Shown here in pieces: positions 32,498 through 43,733 of a stretch of DNA of 64,000 nucleotides. A program made the position numbers and the translations under genes. How positions within the stretch are numbered: the first letter of the stretch is position 1; each line of letters opens with the position of its first letter. The notes beneath the pieces are model-generated. The model saw only the letters and a program-made list of their open reading frames with translations, searched no databases and was not told where the DNA came from. The stretch comes from Fistulifera solaris (lineage: Eukaryota > Bacillariophyta > Bacillariophyceae > Naviculales > Stauroneidaceae), in contig AP026139.1 in NCBI GenBank assembly GCA_030295235.1, forward strand, positions 434,001 through 498,000, read 5' to 3'.

Positions 32498-33576
32498 ATG
32501 ATAGTTACAACAGCACTCCTATTATTCTCTACACAACTAGCGAACGGCTTTGGGGTGAGCCGACTACCCCAGAGAGCTCACAGCACGGGCTTCTATTCGA
32601 CCCTTCCTCGCATCGAACTTCCACCCACCCATCCGTCTCCTCCCCACACCTTTGCGGGATTGGTCGAACAAGCCATTCAGGAACGTTTTCAAAATGTTGA
32701 TCGAGTTTTAGAATCGTGGCGTTTATTGGAACTTGGATACCATCACAAAGTATTTGTGGGGGAAGATAAGAAAAGCGAGGAAAACCCCATGCTGTATCAG
32801 GAATGTCACTCTTACGTTCCAGGCTTATCGATACAACCTTTCTGGAGTGTTGATACCGTCCCGTGGGCACAAAAACTTAAAGGCAAGTATCCCATCATAC
32901 TGAAAGAATTCCAGAAAGCGACAGCGAACCGAGAACAGCTGCAACAACAAGGCAACAACATTTGGACGGGTGCATTGACGGAAGATGCCAGTAGCTATGG
33001 CGTGGGATGGAAGACTCTGGTTCTCATGGATCGGGGTGTTTGGGACCCCATCAATGTCGAATTATTCCCGAAAACGGCGCAGGCTGTTCGGGATGCGGGT
33101 GTTCCGGCGGTCGAAGTCTTTTTGCCAGTATGGAGCCCCATTCGCGAATACAACCGCATTCGGACTTTACGAACTTCGTGTTGACGAGTCACCTTGCACT
33201 TGATATCCCCTATTCAGGATTAAATCAATGTCGCTTGACGATTGCTGATCAGACGCGGGAATGGATCAATGGCGACGTGATGCTGTTTGATACATCTCTG
33301 ATGCACGATGCCGTCAACGACAGCGATCGAACACGGTACATTCTAATGTTTCGCGTGTGGCATCCAGATTTGACTGATTCTGAACGCCAAGCGTTGCAAT
33401 TTATCTATGATTGTTTGAATGCACCTGAAATTGTGACGGGGGCGACAGCGGAAGAAAGAGAACGGACTGAGTTGGCAATGCTTGCTGCAAGAACTTTCCC
33501 CTCAAAGAAGAATGCATCCCAAGGGTTTGGGGGCCAAAGTACATCTAACAAATTTTCAAAGAAGAAAAGGAAATAA
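32498..33576 (+). CDS. Aspartyl/asparaginyl beta-hydroxylase-like dioxygenase with secretory leader
   Basis: Start at the ATG at 32498; the frame opens earlier but with no ATG. The leader MIVTTALLLFSTQLANGFGVSR is a signal peptide with a plastid-like GF site. The catalytic part has the Fe(II) ligands in IQPHSDFTNFVLTSHLAL (HxD) and SLMHDAVN, plus CRLTIAD..REWINGD and RTRYILMFRVWHPDL, typical of AspH-type oxygenases. One T is missing at 33119-33123; restoring it yields VEVFFASMEPHS and joins the two halves (about 360 residues). The basic tail KFSKKKRK is unusual for a secreted enzyme. Substrate unknown. Confidence 0.84.
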
Positions 33577-33601
33577 GTTCTGTGATTCATAACGATTTAC
33601 G

Positions 33602-35601
33602 TCAGTCGAAAAGAAACTGATCTTCATTTTCTACTCGAAGTATGCTTCCCTCAGGTAGAGTCTTAATTAGCTCATCTAGCGCCATTTTGACGTTTCGATC
33701 CATCAGGTCCTTGCTCGAAAATCCCTCCCTCTTTGTTACCGTCGAGTTCCGTACTCCAGTCATGGCAGGCAGTAGACGGCCTTCTACCGTGATCACGGTC
33801 TTGACTTCGGGATGACTTAAGTACGGGTAGCTCCCAATCGTTACACTAGGATGATTCTCAACTACTTTGTTGAGGACAGACACAATCAAGTTTTCGTCCA
33901 CCGACAGAACAACTTTGTACGCTTCGCTGCGCTCTAGCTGACATGACAAGTACTCTGCCACGTTCTCGATTTTCTTCTCAAAAAATTCGGGGACACCAGG
34001 AAGAATAAATATATTTTGACATTGCAGAACAGGCCAATCTTTCGGATTCTCCGACAAGTACCGCAACTTGGAAGTTCGAGGAAGTGTCGCCATTTTCACT
34101 TGTGCTTCTGTGAGTTCAGCGGAATGATCCGTGTTCATCTTGTCTCGCAACAAATCCACCATTTCATCGTGGAGCTCCAGGTCACATTGTAATGCTGCGG
34201 CCACGCTTTTGATCGTTACATCGTCGTGAGTAGGACCAACTCCTCCTGAAGTAATAATAATATCCACTTGTTGCTCAAGTCGCTGAATCTCGTGACAAAT
34301 GTCTTCAAGATCATCCGAAACTACCACCACGCGTTTTAAATGAACATTGTGCTTCCGAAGCGCCTTGGCTGCCGCATGTGTGTTGGTGTCGGCTGTTCGA
34401 CCCTTCAGAATCTCATCTCCGATCACCAGCATGCCCACAGTACGAGGTGAATCGTTGTCAGGCTGATAGGAAACACAAGATTCGTCTTCTGCCTGATCTG
34501 GAACTGTAACACCGTTCTGCGTTGGCTTGACGATAGAGTAGGACGACAAATGAGCGCTCGAAGACTCAGGCGAAGACAATTCAGTTTGTTGCACGGTGCT
34601 ATTGCTTGCTTTTGCCTTTTGCTTTGATATTCTTCCTGCTCGCTCCTGATCGTAGTCTCGCAGCATATATGCCGGCCAGTATTCTGGGACATTACAGTCT
34701 GCATCTCCCTCATGTATACCAGCTACCGCTAACGCTGGGCAAGGCAACGTATCAAGCACAGTCCCCAAGCTTGTATATCCTTGATCGTACAAGGGGCAAT
34801 ACGGCAAATGAAAGAAACGTAGGAAGTGCCAAATATGTCCGTAGGACCAGTCTAAAATTGGATTGACGCGCATGAATGGAGGCATGTAGGAACTGCTCGG
34901 AGCAAAATTCCCTGATCCCCGGCGTTCGGATCAGTTGTTCGAGTACCGAGCACAAAAGCCATGGGTGATGTTTGTGAGGAAGAAAGGTCCAAGCAATTGT
35001 TCGAGACCAGCACATCCAATCCTTCCGCAAATTTTACTCCCCGTTCAAAAGCAATCATTTCGAGCTCATAATCCTCCACTGATTGCCGTACAAACGCCAG
35101 GATTTCCTGAAACTCGTCGGGATTATCAAAATAGATAACGCGAGGACGATAACGTGGAACGTGTGGATTTTCAACATAGTAATGGGCCAGGGCGGCTCGT
35201 AGTAAATGTAAGATGGCTACAGCATCTTTGCCCCCATTAAAGGAGCAAATCACAGAAGCCGCTCCGTACAAGCGCAGTGCTTGATGAAGCACTTTTAACG
35301 ATGATTCAAAGTAGTCTTTGATATAGCTGTCATTGCATTGAGTAAGCTTTTGATAGAGCGTGTGCGCATCGAGGATCTGAGCTTCCGTCCAGAGTCCTCG
35401 GTGTTGCAGAGCCGCCGCAGGATTTTCTCGATCCAACGTTCGCCAAGAAGGTATCGTTTCCTGACAGCGAATAGTCGCCATAGTAGCAGTTTTTTCGACG
35501 GCAATAGCGTTTCTGAAACGATGGGGAGCGAGGAAAGCGTTCGATTGGAGGAGTAGAGCTAATAAAAAAACGACCGAAAGCACGTATCTTGTTGTAAGCA
35601 T
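33602..35601 (-). CDS. Plastid FAD synthase fused to a C-terminal MoaB/CinA-type domain
   Basis: ATG at 35601; leader MLTTRYVLSVVFLLALLLQSNAF/LAP carries a near-consensus ASAFAP plastid motif. The N-terminal half is the PAPS-reductase-like FAD synthetase domain (PP-loop ICSFNGGKDA; LGTRTTDPNAGDQG; MRVNPILDWSYGHIW; PLYDQGYTSLG), which adenylylates FMN to FAD. The C-terminal half is a molybdopterin-binding/CinA-like domain (GMLVIGDEILKGRTADTN; IITSGGVGPTHDD; ILPGVPEFFEKK). Human FLAD1 has these domains in the opposite order. One base is missing at 34910-34912, joining DQG to NFAPSSSYMPPFMR; the fused length is about 665 residues. Presumably supplies FAD inside the plastid. Confidence 0.88.
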
Positions 35602-35936
35602 ATTCGAGGATTCTCGCAGCTAATTTCTCGTTCCTTGCTCCGCAAACAATCTCCGTTATTGCCGTTGCTATCTCGTGATGAATTCTGATCGGCAATTCTT
35701 CTTTTCTCAACAAATGGCAAGAACAACAACGACCCGAGTCTCAAAAAGTAAAAAGACAACAGAATTTTTCGCCAACTGTCACCGTCACAACTTATTTACT
35801 CTAAGGTTTAGTGTTAATGTTACCAGGGACTCAAAAAGTCGCGATGATGGTTCGCGCGAGGCTTAACGATACAGCGCAAATAATAATAAAGTTTCAGTTC
35901 CAGTCCGGCTGTATGAAATCGATTAGCTACATCAAT
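35602..35936. other. Intergenic, no supported gene
   Basis: 335 bp upstream of the FAD synthase, so it includes its promoter. Several copies of cgcaaa/tcgcg motifs, nothing coding. Confidence 0.45.
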
Positions 35937-36705
35937 CTACTTATGAATCGCAATTTTCTTTCGCTTCTTTCTGCATGGCAGTAACTGCCGCAAGACAGTA
36001 CGGGGAACTGCCACAAACAAACCGACTTGATCTTCAAGTGTTAACGCATTGAATCGACCGCCGACCGTATTCTGATCAGTTTCGTCTTCAACTATATCTT
36101 TGGAAACCGCGGCAGCCATCCGATTCGCAAATCGAAGTGCACCACGGCAGTATTTCAGAACATCAATGATGTAACGATGTCCGAGATCGCCTTCATTCTT
36201 TGCACCAGAAAGTCTCACTGTCACCTTTTCTCTCAGTCGTACATTCGATGAAAAGCTCGCTATAATGTCCGGTGGCGCTGCAATAAAATCCTTTTTCTCT
36301 TCGCTTTGTAAGTAAACATTCCTGTTGCGATCTAATACATGCTGGACTCCTTCACAATAATCGTTCACCGCAGACATTTTAAAGTTGGGACACGCCGATT
36401 TCATTCAATTGTGAAAGCGTAAGGTTGCTTCTTTGTACATGCTGTAGTATCCGCCACTTTCGACTGTGGCAGAGTTATAAGGTTCCACTTTCTTGCCGTG
36501 AAATGTGCCCGGGGTGAACTGTTTCAGAGACGGCGGCTGCCCGCTCTGAAGCACAGCCGGCGAATCTGACTTTTGCGGGCCTTTTCCCTTGCCCCTTTTT
36601 CTTGTTGTTAGTGGGCTCGCAGGATCCAGATTTGTTATTTCGAACAACGTCGATGGTGGTGTTGGTGACGGTGTTTTTGTTGCGTTTCTCGCGCGCGTCG
36701 TTCAC
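35937..36705 (-). pseudogene. N-terminal fragment of the DUF6604-like family (copy A)
   Basis: Contains the family's N-terminal region: a basic low-complexity start, YYSMYKEATLRFHN, then an in-frame TGA at 36405-36407 where a Trp (FHNWM) would be expected, then AVNDYCEGVQHVL, PPDIIASFSSNVRLREKV and GHRYIIDVLKYC. Homology to copy C ends after FNALTLED (about 36040), and an unrelated basic tail follows. A frame change in the AAAAAGGGG region (36595-36605) and lack of a convincing ATG add to the damage. Similarity to fungal/algal DUF6604 domains is from memory. Confidence 0.75.
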
Positions 36706-36928
36706 AATCTCAGAAACGAGACAATAACGTACCGGTATTACTGTGTCGGAATAATGAAGACGTACCGGTACCGATACTGTAATAAGAGTCTGTGTTCGCT
36801 AAGGTTAGGTAATACGAGCCCATTAATCCAAGAGAGTAATAAGTTATAAGTAATCGACTCCTAACGTTTTAAACATTGTGCTTCCCAAGCATTTCAAACG
36901 CACAGTCGTTCCTCTTTTACATTTTAAC

Positions 36929-39485
36929 TCACACGGATGTTGCTTCCAAGGGTTGAACCCAAATGATGTAGCGTGTTTTATCGACCTTGTCGAAGAATGA
37001 CTTGGTAAAAACGGACACTTTATCCAGATCGAATTCCGGAATTAACTGGTCGGTGCAGTCCCTATCAATACATGACAAGAGACGCCCCCACATGCTGCTC
37101 AAAGCCATGTCTTTCACATTCAATTCGGACATAGAGCTTTCGCCTAGGCGAGCCCCTCGGTAATTTTTAGCAACTTCTTCCATCATATCCGCCCATCCCA
37201 TATGATCAGACAAAGCGTCCATAAAGTCTAGTAAAATCGATCCAACTACAGCAAAATTCACTGGAAGAACATTATTGCCATCTTCTTCCATAGCATCACG
37301 AATCATTTTGAATCTTGCCAAGAGATCAACCATGAAATCTTGATGCTTACCCGCTTCACTCAACTCCTTGTTAGCGGTAGACTGGGGAGTATAAGATCTG
37401 TAATCGTGCTGAATGAGGCGTCGATATGAGGCGCTAAACTCATCGGGCCAAATCCTGTCCATCGTGCTGTTCATGTCCCAGTAAAAGGAGTCAATGAGAG
37501 AACATTCTTTCAGTTTAGCCGGTGACAATAAAATATATTCTTACCTCCTCATATCGTACTTCCCGCTCAAAGAACCAAAAGAGGAAGCGTTCTTGTTCGC
37601 TGCATGTTCCGAAGCGAGTTTTTCGGCTCGCCTGGCATTCATTCCCCAGGATACCCAAAATGCCTTGGCACAGGACCCCTTTTCAGGCTTTGCTCCAAAC
37701 CATACCGCTCTGGTGCCTTTAAATACCGTGTCCATACTTGCCAGAAAAGGAATATTTAAAGTTGGCTCGCGGAGCATCAGCCAATTGTACAAGTGAAGAA
37801 TAAATCGCAACTGACCTAACGAATCAACAGTTGCCGAACCAGCCCCGATGCAACACATATAAGTTGCATAAAGCATGAATCCTCCCCCCGAAAACAGGGT
37901 TCCAGAAGGCAAAACTTTCAGACAATTTCAACCAAGCCGCGTCTGGGCCCACTGCTTGACCATGTTCAACAGGAACGGGTTCTACGAGACTCGCAAGCCA
38001 CCCAAAGTTGTCGACAATGGTGTAAAATTGAGGCGTATTCTTGGGTGACTTGCTTAAGTCCACAGCGATCTCCCACTGTTGGAACAGCATATTGTAGGAT
38101 CTCTTGGATTGCTCAGCAACTCGGGCTAAGTGACCATTTCCTTGAAGTACAAACATAGACATTAAAACCGCGTGCACACCGAAAGACAGTGCGACGGGCA
38201 CTGGTTTTGTCTGATCGCCTCGTACGTATACATGGAATAGGTCAAGAGTTGTTATTAACTGCGACCGGTCCGGCAATCGATCCAACGGTCGAACCCTAGA
38301 CACTGCCCACAGTTCTGGTATGATCATTCAAACAAGCGGATCATCCAGATCACCTCGAATGCGGCGAGCAGGACTATTATCTTCGTCAAATGGCGGCCCC
38401 CAATAACCAGGTTTTTTGTTAGGTGCTACCATACTATTCAGGGCACCAGTAACCTCCTAAAGAAGCTTTTGCGTATTCAAAATACAGTAATCACCTCCAA
38501 TATTCTCGCATTGACCGAGCCAAAGATGGGTGTCGGCTTCTGTAGCTTTTAAACCATCTTTTGCATCATTTCCATGTACGTCAGGACTTCGATGGAGGTG
38601 GAACCAGAAATTTCATCTACCGTGTTTGCAACGTATTGCAAGTCCAAACCTGATTTTTTGACGAAACGGTTCACTGCAGCCGAGAAAGCTTTATTCGAAA
38701 CGTGATCTTTTCGAAGAAATGAATACTCAGTAATTTTAGCCACAAATTCTAGGGCCATGTGTGGATGCTTCTTTCTTAGAGCTTTATCCATGAGTTGGTT
38801 GATCTTTGCCACAGAATCCGTCAGAAACACGATTGCCAATACGTGATAAAACGACGAAATATGAGGATGCTCGAGCGCCAGTTCGTTTTCAGCGCGATTG
38901 ATGCTGTCGACGGCAAGATTCGTGAAAACTGCACACTCTAGTAGCAGTTTCATGCAACTCGAAGATTGATTCATGCACTCTTTCAACCGCCCGTGTTGTT
39001 CCTTGATTGCACCCATCAAATCCTCCATAGTACTTAGAAGAGCCATTGCTTGGAATCGATCGTCACCATTGAGAAGAGCATCATTAATATCGATCTCTTC
39101 TTCCTCTGTCACTCCAGCGTATTTCAGCAAGCTTCCGTCCTCAACAGCACGATGAACAGCATCCCAATCGATGACTTCATCTTCTTCATCGTCCTCCAGT
39201 GTCAATGTAGTAAAGCGCCCATCGAAATCCCTTTGATCATTGTCGTTGTTGCGGCTCATTTTTCTATAAGCGGACGTGGCTAACTTATTTGACCATGAAA
39301 GATTTTCTCGGAATCCTTTCGGATTTTCGATGAAACCTTGATGCCCGCTATCTTCTCTCTTGGATCCAAAACACCGGGCTGAAACTTTTTCGCGCAATCG
39401 TATACACGATGCTAAAGTCGCCATAATTTCGGGCGGCACGACAATGGGGTCCTTTTCTTTCTTGAAGTGTACATCACAATTAGAA
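36929..39485 (-). pseudogene. Longest copy of the DUF6604-like family (copy C), with stops and frame changes
   Basis: Nearly full family length on the minus strand. The first 310 codons (39480-38549) are open: FKKEKDPIVVPPEIMATL, IRLREKVSARCFG, LTLEDDEEDEVIDWDAV, RAENELALEHPHISSFYHVL, VNRFVKKSGLDLQY. Then come a frame change at about 38551, an in-frame TAG at about 38457 (NTQKLL*EVTG), a TGA at about 38328 (DDPLV*MIIPELW), and further frame changes near 37900 and 37530. The last part (VALSFGVHAVLMSMFVLQG, MDALSDHMGWADMMEE, SCIDRDC, KVSVFTKSFFDKV) ends at 36929. The two stops are substitutions, so they are not homopolymer artefacts. Function of the family unknown. Confidence 0.78.
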
Positions 39486-39489
39486 CTTC

Positions 39490-40440
39490 TTTCTGCCGAG
39501 CAGCATCTTCAGTCATACTCGCCCAGCCCATGTAGGACATGGCTTTCATCTTCGTCGAAGGCATCGCAAATGGCGCCAATTCGTAAAGACGTCAACAAGA
39601 AAGTTGTCGTATCCTTTTGCCCTGATATTTCCCTCGCTTGCATACGCGATTTCGTATGAGTAGTAGTTGTGCCAGAATGGTGAACCATTTTGTAGAAAAC
39701 AGGAGTGTTGACAGATGATCTGCTTCGATCCGACAAGTCCCGCAACTGTGCGAAAAGCATCTCGTACGAATGTTTTGCCGAAGTAGTAAGAAGTGCAAGG
39801 TCTCCATCTCCTTGGAGCACAAAAATTGACATCAGCACCGAATGCAAACCGAAGGACAAAGCAATAGGCACTGGCTTTGTAAGATCACCTTTGACATGTT
39901 TTCGTAAGAGGTCGAGGACTGTAAACAAGCGTGCCCCGTCTGGAACTTTGTCAATGGGTTTCATTGTACAATGGTACAACAGGCCCGGCAATGATGCGTG
40001 ACATAAAGAGATCTTCAAGATCACTCCGTATGCGGCCAGCACTACTGTCGATTTTTGTCAAATGGTGCACCCCAATATCCAGGTTGCCAAGCCACAAAAC
40101 CTTTCTCCTTCGAAATACCCATCCTTGTTTGAAGAAGCTTTTGGGTATTCAACCAAGAAAAATCACCTCCAATATTGTCAAAGTGATCCAGCGACAAGAA
40201 AAGCGGCACAGCATTGCCAGCACGGCAGCACATTCCAATACAACTTGCATGCAACGCAAAGATGAGGGGTATTTTTCGCGCATGTACTTTTGAGTTTCAT
40301 GTAGTGGAGCGCAACTTGACCCATAAAATCATTCATCGTCAAGAAAAGAGCAATGGCTTGAAATCGGTCGTCGCCCTTGACCAGTTTTTCAGCAATGCCA
40401 ATTTCTTTCTCCACTCCCGTGTATTTCGGTAAATTGCCTT
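39490..40440 (-). pseudogene. Internally deleted copy of the DUF6604-like family (copy D)
   Basis: Pieces in order: KLVKGDDRFQAIALFLTMNDFMG, FDNIGGDFSWLNTQKLL, PGYWGAPFDKN, KPVPIALSFGLHSVLMSIFVLQGDGDL, ICDAFDEDESHVLHG and SYMGWASMTEDAARQKE. The stretch around EHPH..SSFYH and VKRSGL, present in other copies, is absent, and so is the part between FYKMVHHSG and AREISGQ. At about 39485 its C-terminal half runs straight into the N-terminal part of copy C. Confidence 0.75.
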
Positions 40441-40464
40441 CTTTGACATCACAATTGAAATCTT

Positions 40465-41040
40465 CCCACCGAAAGTGTGAACCAAGCCAAGATTGAGCTC
40501 ACGATGGAGCATCCTCATCTGTCGTCCTTTTATCATATCCTTGTTTTGTTTATTTTGGCGCACGTTATATTGGATATCAGCAAATTGATCGACAAGAAGC
40601 AATTGGAGAAGAATCCCCACATGGGTCTGCAGTTTTTGGTAGAGATTGTTGAGTCTTCGTTTCGCGAGAAACTCGTACACAAGATAGATCCACGCACTCT
40701 CTATGCATCGGTTTGTCAAGAGATCGGGTTTGTACCTACAGTACGTGAATAACACTGCGGACATGATTCGAGCGCAAACTTTTACGGAGACATTTCTCGA
40801 AATGGAAAGGCGAATGCTGAGCAAATTTGGTGTTCGTCGCATGATGTGTAACTCGAAAACACACATGTGGCTGATTCTGTTTGAGAACATAGGAGGAGAC
40901 TTTAACACATTTGAATACCCATGAGTTGCTTCAGATGACGCTGAACGAGATGAGAAGCATGGTAACACCTGCAACACTACCAGGGATATGGGGACCACCA
41001 TTCAACGAGATTAACAGTCGGCCTCGTCGCAAATGGCGTA
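40465..41040 (+). pseudogene. Inverted fragment of the DUF6604-like family (copy E)
   Basis: On the opposite strand to copies A, C and D. Reads KIELTMEHPHLSSFYHIL, DISKLIDKKQLEKNPHMGLQFLVEIVESSF, MHRFVKRSGLYLQYVNNTADMI, FENIGGDF, LNTHELLQMTLNEM and GIWGPPFNEINSRPRRK, with two or three frame changes. It supplies much of the segment that copy D lacks, and the two fragments start within about 30 bp of each other, head to head. Confidence 0.75.
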
Positions 41041-41477
41041 GTATCCTCCATTTTCGACGGTTGACGCTACTTAACTATGAAAAGTCGGTAGTGCGTTTTG
41101 TATGCTCTTCCGTAACCACGGCTGCGCTGATTCGCTCCTCTAGAAGATTCCGATGACGGCTTGCGGTCTTCTTTTTGTTGTTGTGTGCTTTCTTGTTGTT
41201 CGGCATGATTTATTCCCAATTGCAATGATAGAAGAAGTTGAACTTCTCGACAAGCACATAACTTTTCTCGCAAAAAGTCCGCGACGGATCTTTTTCGTCC
41301 GTGCGTTCGCGGTTCACGCTTCACGCTTCGCGGCATTAAAACGTACACAGTACGGACGACGGACGCTTCAGCTTCAACAAAACATTCTCGTTAATTTTGT
41401 ATAAAAATCGTCACCATACCAGTAGCATTCTTTCATTCAATCCGTTGTGCATGCAATTTCAACCCAATAAACAAAAC
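41041..41477. other. Intergenic, no supported gene
   Basis: About 437 bp between the pseudogene cluster and a plastid protein gene. A short repeated cacgcttcacgcttcgcgg element occurs near 41312-41334. Confidence 0.45.
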
Positions 41478-41822
41478 ATGACGAAATTTACATCGCTCTT
41501 ATTACTGGTTTTAGCGGTCAGCGCATGCACTGCCTTCATGATGCCAACGCGCTGCAATACTTTCCCAAGAAGTCGTCGGTCGGCCGAAAACCAGGACGAG
41601 AAATTGAAACAATTGGGGTTTTCCGACAATGAAATACAACGCAAGGAAAGCGATTTTCAACAGCCCACCGTCCGTGTCGATTTGATTGAAGATGTGGACC
41701 CGATTACCTTGACGGCGATCGGTTTTGCCTTGATTGCGGCTAATTTTTTGATTTTTGCGAATTTGGGGGATGGGGGTATTGCTGGACTCGTGGCGACCGT
41801 TATCAACATGTCAAGGCAATAA
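41478..41822 (+). CDS. Small plastid-targeted single-span membrane protein
   Basis: ATG at 41478 gives MTKFTSLLLLVLAVSACTAF/MMP, a signal peptide with plastid motif; an upstream in-frame ATG (41451) would place extra residues before the signal and is less likely. The mature part of about 95 residues is acidic (RRSAENQDEKLKQLGFSDNEIQRKESDF), then has one helix DPITLTAIGFALIAANFLIFANLG and a Gly-rich hydrophobic end GGIAGLVATVINM. Possibly a thylakoid subunit or assembly factor; not recognised further. Confidence 0.72.
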   Translation: MTKFTSLLLLVLAVSACTAFMMPTRCNTFPRSRRSAENQDEKLKQLGFSDNEIQRKESDFQQPTVRVDLIEDVDPITLTAIGFALIAANFLIFANLGDGGIAGLVATVINMSRQ

Positions 41823-41936
41823 AAATGCGAATGGCTAAACAGAATAGTAAGAATGCCGATTTGCGGTTAGGGTTAGGAGCAGAAAGAGCGCGAATACGGC
41901 TTCACGAAATACTAATATACAGCAGTTGTAATCTAC

Positions 41937-43733
41937 TCATCTACTTTTTCGGAGACGATTTCTCCAAACAGCAGGAAATAACTCGTCCGGAATCGAAACT
42001 TCGTGACGAAACGACCAATATTGAGCATGATCACGTGTGTACGGCACATCGCGAAAAACAAACGCATCCCGTGGAAGATCCCATAACACTTCCTTCACTC
42101 GCAGAAAGCACATCTCAGTGCTCTTCTTGTCTATCCATGTCACAATTTCGGCCACGTAGCGCAGATCGTTCGTTCGTAGTCGAATCCGACAGCGATGATG
42201 TTCTTTTTCGGAAGGTCGTAATCCTCTCATGAGTCGATACTCTTCTCGACACATCAATTCAACACTTAAAGGATGTTTTGTAGTTCGACTGCTGAATTCT
42301 TCGGCAATAGTGGGTAAAATGCTGTCGAAGTTCGCATTGAGATCGACTTCGGTGACACCCGGATCGTCGTGTGGTTTCCACTGAGTGACATGTTGCTTCC
42401 ATGCGGCGACCCACGCGGGACCGTAATCGAGAAAAATCTCTTCACCTTCGGCAATGTCACGCATTGCAATGTATTCCCATGTCAACCCAGCCGTGTATTG
42501 ATAGGCCCACTCTCCGATGGGCTGCTCCAGCCATTCCGGTCGCAAGGTTAGTTTGTGACTCCAAGCAATGCGCACATTTGGTTTGGCGGCGTGATTGATC
42601 GCGCTGGTCGCCACCCGTATGGACACAACAACAAGGTACTGTCGGGATGACCGAAACAATAATTGAGTAACAATTGTTGATGTACAATCGGTCCACCACC
42701 GACGGATCGAATATCGTGCATTTTCATGATCGACCGATCGGGAATGTGCAAGAGAGAACCGCCGCGACGACATGTCCCTCTGGAATGGTTTGTGTCGCAA
42801 AGGCTCCCCGTCCCGCTTGTTTTACGGTACTCGGACGAATGTGCAAATTTCCGACACACGTCCCCTGCTCTCGCAACCAGGATAAAGATCGAATGCTGCG
42901 TGCTTGATCGACCGTGACGGTTCCGTTGGCAGCTAAATTTCGAACAGTCTCTATAAAATCCGTGGAATCCGACAAGTCCGGCAATGCTCGGAGGGTCCGA
43001 CTGGGCCAGGTATTCGATACATTGGTGCGTATGAAATGATACAAATCGGACAAGACGGCTGACGGAATAAAGGATCGCGAATCAGGAAGAAACTCATCTA
43101 CCAAATCCTCTAGCAATTCATCGGCCAACTCAAACGACTCCGGAAACGGCACCATCCCAATCGATGCGATACGCGTATCTTGTAAAAAGTAATCACGTCC
43201 GTAATCCACAAACAATTCTTGTCCGGCTTGAACATCATTGATCGCATAACCGTACCGATCATAATACGGAGTAAAGGCCCCTACACCTGGATCATGACGT
43301 CGCGACAACCCCGCCGTATCGAAACGATTGAGACTTTCGTCCACTTGAATGGAAGAAAACAAACAATTCGGTAAAGCACCAATTCCAAAGGATGCCCCAA
43401 ATACTTCATGACCTTCTTCTTGCATCCGCAAAAGGAATGATCCGCCCACGTGTATTCATCCCACACAAACAAATGATCGTGATCGAAGGAATCGACGTCA
43501 TTGTGCCAGTGCATATCCAGCAAAGGAACCGTCAAATCACCGGGTGTGATGATTTCGTGTAGCGCATACGACTTTCCCGCAAAGAGACCCAAGCCAGCAC
43601 CCGGAATCGTCGAGGGAGCGATCCATAAGGAACATTCAGGAACATCGGGAGGATGGGCGTGTGTCGTAGTTGTTGAGTGTAGTAGGAGTAGTGCTATGAC
43701 AAGTCGTCGGCGATAATTCGAAGCATGAGACAT
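41937..43733 (-). CDS. Secretory protein with two SET domains
   Basis: ATG at 43733; signal peptide RRRLVIALLLLHSTTTTHAH. Two SET-like halves follow. The first has IPGAGLGLFAGK, GIGALPNC, DPGVGAFTPYYDRYGYA and AGQELFVDYG. The second has QAGRGAFATQTIPEG, SLLHIP, NYCFGHP, SAINHAAKPNVRIAW and DIAEGEEIFLDYG. Both carry the closing GEE/QxxFxDYG tyrosine motif and NH.. or equivalent SAM-site residues. Three one-base gaps interrupt the gene: 43442-43443 (restores EYTWAGSF), about 42751-42758 (restores VVAAVSLLHIP) and 42613-42615 (restores CPYGVATSAINH). About 600 residues. SET proteins methylate lysines, but a secretory leader makes a histone target unlikely. Confidence 0.83.

Noticed and set aside
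36405-36407. TGA as selenocysteine or readthrough codon
   Set aside because: The site appears to replace Trp, not Cys, no SECIS-like structure was seen, and the copy is otherwise damaged.
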